From assembly GCA_050692195.1 (NCBI GenBank), contig JBOGVA010000025.1, forward strand, positions 1-21,032: 21,032 nt of DNA. The letters run 5' to 3'. Shown piece by piece: positions 9,558 to 20,131 of the stretch (positions within the stretch are counted from its first letter, which is position 1; every line of letters starts with the position of its first letter). The notes beneath the pieces were generated by a model. The model did not search any database and was not told the origin of the DNA. It saw nothing but the letters and a program-made list of their open reading frames with translations. The translations under genes and the position numbers were made by a program. The stretch comes from JBOGVA01 sp050692195 (lineage in GTDB: Bacteria; Actinomycetota; UBA4738).

Positions 9558-11288
9558 ATGGCACAGGAAGTGGAGATCGCGGAGTCACAGGAGATCGAAG
9601 CCGACGAGATCGGCCTCGACTTCGTCCCCCAGCCGCGAGACTCGGTCATGGCGGTGGAGTTCGACGGGGAGCTGCTGCTCGTCGACCGCGACACCGGTCG
9701 ACTCAACCTGTTGGATCCCATCGGTTCGATCGTCTGGAGTTGCTTCGACGGTGCGGGCGACCTCGACGACCTGGCCCAGGCCCTCGCCAAAGAGTTCGGC
9801 GCACCCGTCGAGACCGTGCGAAGTGACGTGCTCGAGATGACCCGGAATGTCGGCGGGGCCGGACTGCTGGTGGGCGTCTCGCCCCACCGACTCGAGAACC
9901 CGTCTCAGCCGGCTGGGCTGGAGGTGGGCGAGGAGATGACGCCGTTCACCCTGCCCGACCTCGACGGCAGCAACGTCGACCTGGCCGGTCTGCGGGGCCA
10001 GGAGGTCCTGCTGGTGAACTGGAGTCCCGCTTGCGGCTACTGCGCCAGGATCGCCCCCGAGTTGGCCGAGGTCCAGGCGGCCTTCGCCGACCAGGGCGGG
10101 GCGCTCGTGCTGCTGACCGCCGGCGAGGCGGACGCGAACCGAGAGCTACTGGAGACCCATGGACTCGCCGCGACGGCCCTTCTGAAGCAGGACGCCGACG
10201 AAGAATTCGAGGATCCGTTCCCCAGCATGGGCACCCCGGTCGCCTACCTCCTCGATGCCGAGGGCCGTGTCGCGGCGCCGCTGGCCTTCGGATCGGGTGA
10301 GGTTCCGCAGCTGGCTCGCCGGGCGGCCGGGATGCTCGAGCCGGACCTCGAGCCGGAGACGGCCCGTGGCCATGACCACGACGATCACGACCACGCCGAT
10401 GACGCGGCGCCAGCGCCGGCCGATGGACCGAAGTACCTACCGGCCGGCGGCGGGGTGTGCAACCCAGGGACGTCCTCGTCGAAGAAGCCTCGGGAGTGGG
10501 CGGCCACCTCTGCCTACGCTGTGGGGGAGTACCACATCGGCGTCCGGGCCGACTCCGTTGCCACCGACGAGCTGATCGGACGCATCTTCGCCGCCCACCG
10601 GCTGCCGGCGGGTACCGAGGCGCCTGAGAACTACTCGATCGTGCTCAGCGAGCGCAGCAAGGGTGGCGCCCGCGGCCTCAACCTGCTCCTGCGCGGAAAC
10701 ACCACGATCGTCCGTAGCCGGTCGGCCCGGCGGGTGTTGCTGGCGCTGGCCAGCCAAATGTCCAGCGTGCTCGAGCCGGAGGAAGGCTTGCTCCGCTCGG
10801 CGAACGTGGGTGCTCTGGTCGGCGATGCCGCCGTACTCCTGCCCAGCGTCGTTCTCCAGTGGCTCGAGGAAATGCAGCCCCGGCTGACCAGACTGGGCGT
10901 GCGGCTCGTCGACGAGCCATACGCGAGCATCGACCCCGAGCTTCTCGAACTGGTCGTCCCAGAACCTCGGGTACAACTCGACGAGCTCGCGCTGGCGGCC
11001 GTCGAGGAGCCCAAGCCCAGCCGTTCGGAGTTGCCGCGGGTCAAGCCCGGACGCTATCCGCTCCGGGCCTGGACGCTGTGGGAGTCAGCTGAGCCGGAGG
11101 CCGAGCTCACGCGAGCCCGGGCGGTGGCCGCCAGCCTCTCGTCCGTCTTCATCGGCCCGGACGCATTCGACAGCGTGCTCCCACAACTCGGACGTGTGCT
11201 CGAGCGCGTCAGCCCGGTCCGACTGGTGTTCGGCACCGCCGAGGAGCTGGCCGACAGCCTGAAGGACCGCCTGGCTGGGGTTCGCTGA
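9558..11288 (+). CDS. PqqD-like / thioredoxin-like / HprK-like three-part fusion protein
   Basis: A 576-residue protein with no signal peptide and three recognisable parts. Residues 21-108 resemble PqqD-type peptide-binding domains: a variable start, LLLVDRDTGRLNLLDPIGSIVW, then a helical part ending in GAGLLVG. Residues 122-262 form a thioredoxin-like domain with Cys159-Gly-Tyr-Cys162 in NWSPACGYC and a cis-Pro at 227 (MGTPVAYLLD), of the AhpC/TlpA type. A His-Asp tract (HDHDDHDH, 272-279) and a linker with Cys301 (PAGGGVC) follow. Residues 318-576 resemble HPr-kinase-like proteins that accompany PqqD domains, but the expected P-loop is absent: the matching segment reads ALVGDAAVLLPS (419-430). 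The ATG at 9558 has a strong AGAGGAGGT site, so it is preferred to the in-frame GTG at 9501. The role is unknown; peptide modification or thiol redox work is possible. The parts are inferred by motif reading only. Confidence 0.75.
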   Translation: MAQEVEIAESQEIEADEIGLDFVPQPRDSVMAVEFDGELLLVDRDTGRLNLLDPIGSIVWSCFDGAGDLDDLAQALAKEFGAPVETVRSDVLEMTRNVGGAGLLVGVSPHRLENPSQPAGLEVGEEMTPFTLPDLDGSNVDLAGLRGQEVLLVNWSPACGYCARIAPELAEVQAAFADQGGALVLLTAGEADANRELLETHGLAATALLKQDADEEFEDPFPSMGTPVAYLLDAEGRVAAPLAFGSGEVPQLARRAAGMLEPDLEPETARGHDHDDHDHADDAAPAPADGPKYLPAGGGVCNPGTSSSKKPREWAATSAYAVGEYHIGVRADSVATDELIGRIFAAHRLPAGTEAPENYSIVLSERSKGGARGLNLLLRGNTTIVRSRSARRVLLALASQMSSVLEPEEGLLRSANVGALVGDAAVLLPSVVLQWLEEMQPRLTRLGVRLVDEPYASIDPELLELVVPEPRVQLDELALAAVEEPKPSRSELPRVKPGRYPLRAWTLWESAEPEAELTRARAVAASLSSVFIGPDAFDSVLPQLGRVLERVSPVRLVFGTAEELADSLKDRLAGVR

Positions 11289-11295
11289 GTCGGGC

Positions 11296-12435
11296 TTAGA
11301 GCACCTCTCGGAGCGCCGCGAACAGTCGATCGATGTCTTCTTCCGAGTTGAAGAAGTGCGGCGAAACGCGGATGCCGTCCCCTCGGTAGTCCGTGCAAAC
11401 GTCGCGCTCCAGGAGGGCGTGGCAGACCTTCTCCGCTTCGGTCCCCACACCCAGGTTCACCATCCCGCCGCGGGCGTTCCGGTCGCGCGGCGTCCGCACC
11501 GGCAAGCCCGCCTCATCCGCGCGGGCGATCACGTAGTCGACCAGTCCCTGTTGCCGCGACCGGATGCTCTGGGGGCCGACCTCGGAGATGACGTCCAGCC
11601 CACCCTGGGCGATGAAGAAGACGGGAGCGGGAGGCGTGCCGTGCTCCAGCCTCCGGGCGCTGGGGTGATAGTCCAGGTTCTTCAGATCGAAGGAGAACGG
11701 CTCTCGGGTGGCGAACCAGCCGGTCACGAGGGACTCGAGCTCGGGGAGCAGTTCCCGACGGGCGTACAGGAACGTGAGACCAGGGCCTCCGCACAGCCAC
11801 TTCAGCACGCCCGCGGTGTAGAAGTCGCACCCCATCTGGTGCACGTCGACCGGGATGATCCCGGCGCCGTGAAAGTCGTCCACGATCGTCCATGCCCCGG
11901 CTTCCCGGGCGGCCCGGCAGATCTCCCCGGCGTCGACCAGGGCGCTGGATCGATACAGGACCCTGTTGACGATCACCAGCGCCGTGTGTTCGTCGATCGC
12001 GTCCAGGAAGGACTCGACCGGGACGGTCAGCCCGTCCGGTGACTCCAGGAAGACGACCTCCGCCCCACGGGCTCGCTGGGCCAGGGCGACGTGGCCGTCG
12101 GTGGGGAAGTCCAGCTCCGACAGGACGATCTTCCGCCGTTTGGTGAAATCGATGCAGGAGGCCACCGCCGACAGGGCCAGGGAGACGTTCACCGTGATGG
12201 CGAGCTCATCGGGATCGGCTCCGACCAGGCGTCCGAACGTCCCCTTGAGGCCGCCCATTCGCGGGAACACGTGGTCGACCCACACGGGGTCGGGGGCACC
12301 CTCCGTGGCCCAGGCGTCCATGTACTCCCGGAGGTAGGCCTGGGCCCGGCGCGACACCGGCCCCAGAGAGGCGCTGATCAGGTAGGCCTTCCGCTCGAGC
12401 ACCGGGAACTCGTCTCGATAGCCGGAAAGGTCCAC
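11296..12435 (-). CDS. Class V aminotransferase-fold PLP-dependent enzyme (kynureninase/cysteine desulfurase-like)
   Basis: A fold-type I PLP enzyme of 379 residues from the GTG at 12435; a TTG at 12435+36 (12471) would add 12 residues. The GTG is favoured because the protein then begins MDLSGYRDEFPVLERKAYL, close to the usual family start. The cofactor-binding Asp and His are in IVDDFHGAG (Asp186, His189, GTG numbering). The Schiff-base lysine is in TAGVLKWLCGGPG (Lys212). The GGPG context resembles kynureninase and the class V branch that includes SufS, without the active-site Cys loop clearly visible. A C-terminal small domain ends in RVSPHFFNSEEDIDRL, the usual family close. The gene is convergent with the fusion gene, 7 bases between stops. 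The substrate is unknown. Confidence 0.87.
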   Translation of the reverse strand: MDLSGYRDEFPVLERKAYLISASLGPVSRRAQAYLREYMDAWATEGAPDPVWVDHVFPRMGGLKGTFGRLVGADPDELAITVNVSLALSAVASCIDFTKRRKIVLSELDFPTDGHVALAQRARGAEVVFLESPDGLTVPVESFLDAIDEHTALVIVNRVLYRSSALVDAGEICRAAREAGAWTIVDDFHGAGIIPVDVHQMGCDFYTAGVLKWLCGGPGLTFLYARRELLPELESLVTGWFATREPFSFDLKNLDYHPSARRLEHGTPPAPVFFIAQGGLDVISEVGPQSIRSRQQGLVDYVIARADEAGLPVRTPRDRNARGGMVNLGVGTEAEKVCHALLERDVCTDYRGDGIRVSPHFFNSEEDIDRLFAALREVL

Positions 12436-12518
12436 CCGGCCATCTTCGCCGCTGCGTCCCCAGATCGGCAAGCACGACTCTGGCCGGCCTGCGGAGACTC
12501 GGGCTTGGCGGCCATGGT

Positions 12519-12524
12519 TAGAAT
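12519..12524 (+). promoter_or_regulatory. Candidate -10 element (TAGAAT) for uvrA, leaderless start
   Basis: TAGAAT, in the context GGTTAGAATGG, lies 6 bases before the GTG start of uvrA and implies a leaderless transcript. The same 11-base context recurs before the gene at 15426. No convincing -35 or LexA-type box is seen upstream. Confidence 0.5.
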
Positions 12525-12530
12525 GGCCCC

Positions 12531-15395
<2,865 letters not shown>

Positions 15396-15403
15396 CGGGA
15401 AAG

Positions 15404-15427
15404 CCGGTACCGGGCGCTGGTTAGAAT
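15404..15427 (+). promoter_or_regulatory. Palindrome and -10-like element before the propeller gene
   Basis: A perfect 10-base palindrome CCGGTACCGG (15404-15413) lies 8 bases upstream of TAGAAT (15422-15427), in the same GGTTAGAATGG context as uvrA. The palindrome occupies the space between -35 and -10 and could be an operator. TTGACG (15392-15397) is too far (24 bases) to be a standard -35. The -10-like box overlaps the ATG at 15426. Confidence 0.35.
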
Positions 15428-17090
15428 GGGCGCCGCCTTGCCTGGAACGTCGAGGACCCGGCCCCTGACCCGCGCCGCCGCCATCACGGCCCTGGCGGCC
15501 CTGGCTGCGGCGTGCGACCCGGTCACCGAGCCCCCCGGGATCCCGGTCGCGCGGCAGGAGGGTCCGCTCGTCCAGGTCGTCGATTCCCTCCACGACGCCG
15601 GCCGTGGGGTGTCCGTAGCCATCGGCCCGGAGGGCGAGCCCGCCGTCTCCTACCTCCTGCTGTCCCCGGTACTCGAAGAGGGGGAGATCCCTCCTCCGGT
15701 CGTGGCCGGCCAGCCTCAGCCCCCTTCGGTGATGCTCGCCACCCAGGCCGGTGGCTTCTGGACTCGACAGTCGGTGACGCCCCAGCCCGGTCTGGGAGAG
15801 GAGGCGGTGGGCACCGCCACGGAGATCGCAGACGAAGAGGGCCACGCTGTCCCCGGCGTCACCACGAGCCTCGCCATCGACGGGCAGGGGAACCATCACG
15901 TCCTGTGGAGCACCCCCGAGGGTCTCTTCTACTCGACCGATGCCGGAGGAAGCTTCGAGGAGTCCGAGCGGATCGTGTCCGGGCCCGCGTTCGGAGGCTC
16001 GATCGCCATCGGGCAGGGAGGAGCAGCCCTCGTCTCCTTCTATTCGGGAGGGTCCCTCAGGGTCGCCGCCCGGTCGGGCCGGGAGTGGCAGGTGGACGAG
16101 GTGCTTCGGAACGCCGGTCCGGCGGCGGTCCCGGCCACTCGCTCTGCGATCGCGGTGGGTCCCGACGGCGAGCCCGTCGTGGCGTTCGGGGACCAGGGGA
16201 GGACGGTCTTGGCCCGGCGGGCGGGCGCTCCGGGCGATGGGGAAGCAGGGGAATGGGCACAGGAGACGATCCCGGGCGAGGGGGGCTACGGCGTCTCGAT
16301 GGACCTGGACCAGGACGGGAACCCGCACGTCGCCTATTACGACGGGCAGGGCAACGTGCGGCAGGCCCACTCCACCGGGGACGCGCAATGGGAAGTGACC
16401 GACATCGACGGGGTGGGGCCGCCCGCCGAGGGCGAGAGCGACGGCCGGTGGGGGACCGGCATCGCCGTCGATGACGAGGGGAACGACTACCTGACATGGG
16501 CCGATACCTCCGAGAACCGCGTGCAGGTCGCCACGAGCTCGCAAGGCGAGTTCGTTCCCGAGGCCGTCAACAGCGGCGAGGAGGGAACGAACCCGGCGAT
16601 CGCCGTCTCGGGCGACGGCGAGATCATGCTCCTGGCCTGGTTCGACGCTGCCAACGCGAACCTGGAGGTGGCGGAGAACATCTCCGGCGACCTGGCGCTG
16701 GCTCACCCGACCGAGCGCCCGGGGGCACCCACGGAGGTGCCACCGCCTGTAGCCGAATGCGAGCCGGAGGAAGGGACTGACCTCCAGATCGCCGCCCCCG
16801 CAGGGGCGAGCGTGTCGGGCTTCGACAAGGACTGCCTAGCCGTCGAGGCGGGCATCGCTTCGACGGTGGAGTTCGCCAACAACGACGGGGCCATCCTCCA
16901 CAACTGGACGCTGTATACGGACCCGTCGGCCTCCGAGCGCCTCGGCGGATCCGAGGGGGTTCAGGATCCCGTCCAGGGTGGACAGACAGTCACGTACGAG
17001 TTGGACCCGCAAGATCCCGGGACCTACTTCTTCCGCTGCGACTTCCACCCGGTGACCATGACGGGCAGCTTCGTCGTCCCAGAGGAGTAG
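15426..17090 (+). CDS. Predicted lipoprotein with seven propeller-type repeats and a C-terminal cupredoxin domain
   Basis: A 554-residue predicted exported protein. The N-terminus has Arg residues, then the hydrophobic TRAAAITALAALAAAC, with Cys30 as probable lipid site. Seven similar units of the form (S/A)IAhgxxGxxhVhh begin near residues 62, 147, 191, 240, 289, 345 and 390 (for example AIAVGPDGEPVVAFG and SMDLDQDGNPHVAYY). Spacing is 44-56 residues except the first, which is longer. This fits a seven-bladed beta-propeller. After a proline-rich linker, residues 452-553 form a cupredoxin-like domain with copper ligands His492 (HNWTLY), Cys538, His541 and Met545 (CDFHPVTM), a type I copper site. 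The substrate or partner is unknown. ATG at 15426 overlaps a -10-like box, so TTG at 15438 may be the true start. Confidence 0.82.
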   Translation: MGAALPGTSRTRPLTRAAAITALAALAAACDPVTEPPGIPVARQEGPLVQVVDSLHDAGRGVSVAIGPEGEPAVSYLLLSPVLEEGEIPPPVVAGQPQPPSVMLATQAGGFWTRQSVTPQPGLGEEAVGTATEIADEEGHAVPGVTTSLAIDGQGNHHVLWSTPEGLFYSTDAGGSFEESERIVSGPAFGGSIAIGQGGAALVSFYSGGSLRVAARSGREWQVDEVLRNAGPAAVPATRSAIAVGPDGEPVVAFGDQGRTVLARRAGAPGDGEAGEWAQETIPGEGGYGVSMDLDQDGNPHVAYYDGQGNVRQAHSTGDAQWEVTDIDGVGPPAEGESDGRWGTGIAVDDEGNDYLTWADTSENRVQVATSSQGEFVPEAVNSGEEGTNPAIAVSGDGEIMLLAWFDAANANLEVAENISGDLALAHPTERPGAPTEVPPPVAECEPEEGTDLQIAAPAGASVSGFDKDCLAVEAGIASTVEFANNDGAILHNWTLYTDPSASERLGGSEGVQDPVQGGQTVTYELDPQDPGTYFFRCDFHPVTMTGSFVVPEE

Positions 17091-17198
17091 GGGCGCTCAG
17101 TCTCTTTCCGACATCCAGGCGGACCGCGTCGCGCCTGTCCGGGGTCGTTCTTCACCGGGAAGGTAGAAGCGGGGCTCTAAGATGAGTGTGGTGAGCGT
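17091..17198. other. Intergenic region before uvrC
   Basis: A 108-bp gap. A weak stem (CAGGCG at 17116-17121 with CGCCTG at 17132-17137, 10-base loop) could act in termination but has no following T tract. TAAGAT at 17178-17183 is a candidate -10 for uvrC, 15 bases before its ATG, so the message would have a very short leader. Confidence 0.35.
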
Positions 17199-19118
17199 AT
17201 GAGCGTCCATCGGCCCGAGCCCTCCTCGATCCCCGACGCTCCCGGCGCTTATCTGTTCCGAGACGCCGACGGCCGAGTCATCTATGCGGGCAAGGCCCTC
17301 TCCCTGAGGAAGCGAGTCCCGTCGTACTGGGGAAGGCCCCTCCACCCGCGGACCGAGGCGATGCTGGCTCACGCCGAGGTCGTGGAGTGGATCGTCGCCT
17401 CGACCGAAGTCGACGCGCTGATGCTCGAATACAACCTCATCAAGTCCCACCGGCCGCGCTTCAACATCCGCTACCGGGATGACAAGTCCTACCCGTACCT
17501 CGCTCTCACGGTGGGGGAGCGGTGGCCCCGGGCCCGGGTCCTGCGAGGTCCGAAGCGAAAGGGGGTTCGCTACTTCGGCCCGTACGGCCATGCGTACGCC
17601 ATCCGGGAGACCCTGGACGCCCTGACCCGTGTCTTCCCCGTACGTACGTGCTCGAACGCATTTTTCGACCAGCGAGCCCGGGCCGGCCGCCCCTGCCTCT
17701 ACTACGACATCGGGCGATGCGCCGGGCCTTGTGTCCCCTCTCTAACCGGAGTGACGGAGGAGGGGTACCGGGAGCTCGTCGAGTCCCTTTCCTCGTTCCT
17801 GGCCGGAGACCACAAGCCGGTCCTGGCGCGGCTGTCGACGGAGATGCGGCGGGCGGCGGAGGTCCTCGAGTTCGAGCGCGCGGCCAAGCTTCGGGACCAG
17901 CTGGCGGCGGCCCGTAAGGCGATCGAGAGCCAGGAGATGGTGTTGGCCCGAAGGGACGACCTCGACGTCGTCGGCGTGGAGGAGGACGATCTCGAGGCGG
18001 CCTTCCAGGTCTTCTTCGTCCGAGGAGGACGGGTGATGGGCCGGGCGGGGTGGGTCGTGGACAAGGTGGAGGACATCGACCAGTCCCGGTTGGTCTCCTC
18101 CTTCGTCCGCGAGCTCTACATGGATCGACAGGAGGTGCCACCGCGGGTCCTGGTGCCGGCTTGGCCATCGGACCGATCCCTGCTCGAACAGTGGCTGAGC
18201 GGGCTGCGACAGGGCAGGGTCCGCATCTCCGTTCCCGCCCGGGGCGACGGCCGCAGGCTGCTCCAGTTGGTGAACCACAACGCCAGGGAGGCCTTCGTCC
18301 GGCACAAGCTGAAGCGGGCCACGGACTTCGCGGCCCGCTCCCGAGCGCTGGCCGATCTCGGCGACGTCCTGGGCCTGCCCGTTGCGCCACTCCGGATCGA
18401 GGCGTACGACATCTCGAACCTCGGGCCGACGGACAAGGTGGGCTCGATGGTGGTCTTCGAGGACGGGCTGCCAAAGCGGAGCGGCTACCGGCGGTTCCAG
18501 ATCAAGGGAGTGCCCGGACAGGACGACTTCGCCAGCATGGAGGAGATCCTGCGCCGGCGATTCGCCCGGCTCGACGCGGAGGGTCGCTCCTCCGAAGGCG
18601 GTCAGAGGAAGAGCCGGCCCGGACGGTTCGCCTATCCGCCATCGCTGATCGTGGTGGACGGAGGAAGGGGACAGCTCTCCGTGGCCGAACGCGTGCTCGC
18701 CGACTTCAGCCTGCGCATCCCGGCCGTCGGGCTGGCCAAGAGACTGGAGGAGGTCTATCTACCGGGACAGCCGGAGCCCCTGGCCATCGCCCGTGGCTCC
18801 GAAGCGCTCTTCGTCCTCCAGCACATAAGGGACGAAGCCCACCGGTTCGCCATCACGTACCACCGGGCCAAGCGGTCGAAGAGGAGCATGCACTCCGTGC
18901 TCGACGACATCCCGGGCGTGGGCGAGGCTCGCAAGAAGGCTCTCCTGAAGCGATTCGGGTCGCTGTCCCGCCTCCGAACCGCCTCGCCGGAGGAGATCGA
19001 GCGCACCCCGGGCGTGGGGCCGGCCCTGGCCCGTAGCATCCACGAGATCCTCCACGGCCTGTCGCCCGCGGACGGTGACGGAGCCGAGCCACCGGAGAGC
19101 GAGAGGAGGGCGGGCTGA
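17199..19118 (+). CDS. uvrC: Excinuclease ABC subunit C
   Basis: The dual-incision endonuclease of nucleotide excision repair; it cuts 3' and 5' of the lesion after binding UvrB. The 639-residue protein has an N-terminal GIY-YIG nuclease with Tyr29, Lys32, Arg39, Tyr43 and Glu77, although the first motif reads GAYLF and the second IYAGKA. Cysteines 150, 165, 173 and 177 match the positions reported to hold an iron-sulfur cluster in other UvrC proteins. The UVR motif that binds UvrB is at about 210-243 (EFERAAKLRDQL). The second nuclease domain has Asp403 (RIEAYDISN) and VVDGGRGQLS. The C-terminus carries a helix-hairpin-helix pair, IPGVGEARKKALLKRFGS and TPGVGPALARSI. It starts from ATG at 17199, and rapZ follows 2 bases after its stop. 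Confidence 0.97.
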   Translation: MSVHRPEPSSIPDAPGAYLFRDADGRVIYAGKALSLRKRVPSYWGRPLHPRTEAMLAHAEVVEWIVASTEVDALMLEYNLIKSHRPRFNIRYRDDKSYPYLALTVGERWPRARVLRGPKRKGVRYFGPYGHAYAIRETLDALTRVFPVRTCSNAFFDQRARAGRPCLYYDIGRCAGPCVPSLTGVTEEGYRELVESLSSFLAGDHKPVLARLSTEMRRAAEVLEFERAAKLRDQLAAARKAIESQEMVLARRDDLDVVGVEEDDLEAAFQVFFVRGGRVMGRAGWVVDKVEDIDQSRLVSSFVRELYMDRQEVPPRVLVPAWPSDRSLLEQWLSGLRQGRVRISVPARGDGRRLLQLVNHNAREAFVRHKLKRATDFAARSRALADLGDVLGLPVAPLRIEAYDISNLGPTDKVGSMVVFEDGLPKRSGYRRFQIKGVPGQDDFASMEEILRRRFARLDAEGRSSEGGQRKSRPGRFAYPPSLIVVDGGRGQLSVAERVLADFSLRIPAVGLAKRLEEVYLPGQPEPLAIARGSEALFVLQHIRDEAHRFAITYHRAKRSKRSMHSVLDDIPGVGEARKKALLKRFGSLSRLRTASPEEIERTPGVGPALARSIHEILHGLSPADGDGAEPPESERRAG

Positions 19119-19120
19119 AG

Positions 19121-20026
19121 ATGGCCTTCCCCGCGCGCCGGAAGGTCGCCGCACAGGAGTCCGAGGAAGCTCTCGATTTCACGATCATCACTGGGCTCTC
19201 CGGAGCCGGCCGCTCCGAGGCGGCCAAATGCTTCGAGGACCTCGGCTATTTCGTGGTGGACAACCTTCCCCCGGCGCTCATCGGCAAGATGGCGGAGCTG
19301 GCGGCCGCCTCCGGTAATCCAACCCGCGTCGCCCTGGTGGCCGACGTACGAGGAGGGGTGTTCTTCTCGGAGCTGTCCAGGGGCTTCCAGGACCTGAAGG
19401 AGCTGAAGATCCCGTACCGCATCCTGTTCTTGGAGGCCTCGGACGAGGACCTGTTGCGACGGTTCGAGGCAACCCGCCGGCGACACCCGCTGGCCGCAGC
19501 CGACCGAGTGGTGGAGGGGATCCGCAAGGAGCGGCTGATGATGGAGACGCTGAAGGAAGAGGCCGATCTCATCATCGACACGTCCGGGATGTCGCCGCAC
19601 GACCTGCGAGACCGGGTACGGGACGTCTTCGCCAAGGCCCCGCCCGAGGCCAGGGTGCAGGTCTCCATCATCTCCTTCGGCTACAAGTACGGGCTGCCCA
19701 GAGACGCCGACCTGGTCCTCGACGTGCGTTTCCTGCCGAACCCACACTGGATGGAAAGGCTGAGGCCCCTGCCCGGTACGGATCCGCGCGTCCGGTCCTA
19801 CGTCATCGGCCAGCGCGGGTACGGAGAGTTCATGCGCAAGCTCCGGTCGCTCTTCAACACGACCGTGCCCGGATACGTGGCGGAGGGGAAGTCCTATCTC
19901 ACGCTGGCGATTGGCTGCACCGGGGGTCGCCACCGGTCGGTGGTGGTGGCCGACGAGCTGGCTCAGTATTTCCGCAAGCGCGGCCATTCCGTGGCCGTGG
20001 ACCACCGGGACCTTCTCCGAGAGTAA
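19121..20026 (+). CDS. rapZ: RNase adapter RapZ / nucleotide-binding protein (YvcJ family)
   Basis: A 301-residue P-loop protein of the RapZ/YvcJ family. In Escherichia coli the homologue controls degradation of a small RNA that regulates GlmS; in actinobacteria the role is less clear. The P-loop GLSGAGRS is at 25-32, with Arg in place of the usual Lys, as is common in actinobacterial members. It is followed by EAAKCFEDLGYFVVDNLPP, the family hallmark. The C-terminal domain has SFGYKYGLPRDADLVLDVRFLPNP and the terminal IGCTGGRHRSVVVADELA block. The ATG at 19121 has a GAGAGGAGGG site just upstream that overlaps the uvrC end, so the two genes are co-translated. The usual next genes, yvcK and whiA, are missing here. 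Confidence 0.95.
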   Translation: MAFPARRKVAAQESEEALDFTIITGLSGAGRSEAAKCFEDLGYFVVDNLPPALIGKMAELAAASGNPTRVALVADVRGGVFFSELSRGFQDLKELKIPYRILFLEASDEDLLRRFEATRRRHPLAAADRVVEGIRKERLMMETLKEEADLIIDTSGMSPHDLRDRVRDVFAKAPPEARVQVSIISFGYKYGLPRDADLVLDVRFLPNPHWMERLRPLPGTDPRVRSYVIGQRGYGEFMRKLRSLFNTTVPGYVAEGKSYLTLAIGCTGGRHRSVVVADELAQYFRKRGHSVAVDHRDLLRE

Positions 20027-20042
20027 GGTCGCGCTCGGTCCG

Positions 20043-20078
20043 GCCTGAGTAGTCGCCTGAGCCCTGGGTACCTAGGAT
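20043..20078 (+). promoter_or_regulatory. Candidate gap promoter region with direct repeat
   Basis: TAGGAT (20073-20078) is a possible -10 for gap, giving a leader of about 47 bases. Just upstream, GCCTGAG occurs twice (20043-20049 and 20055-20061), 12 bases start to start, about one helical turn. It overlaps the place where a -35 would lie and could bind a regulator. No consensus -35 is seen. Confidence 0.35.
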
Positions 20079-20131
20079 TGAAGACGCCTCTTTAGCCGGG
20101 GCCCTGCATCACTCGTCATCAGGAGGTCGAT

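Noticed and set aside
17116..17137. Possible rho-independent terminator after the propeller gene
   Set aside because: The stem is only 6 bp, the loop is 10 bases, and no T tract follows, so it is mentioned only as a weak structure.
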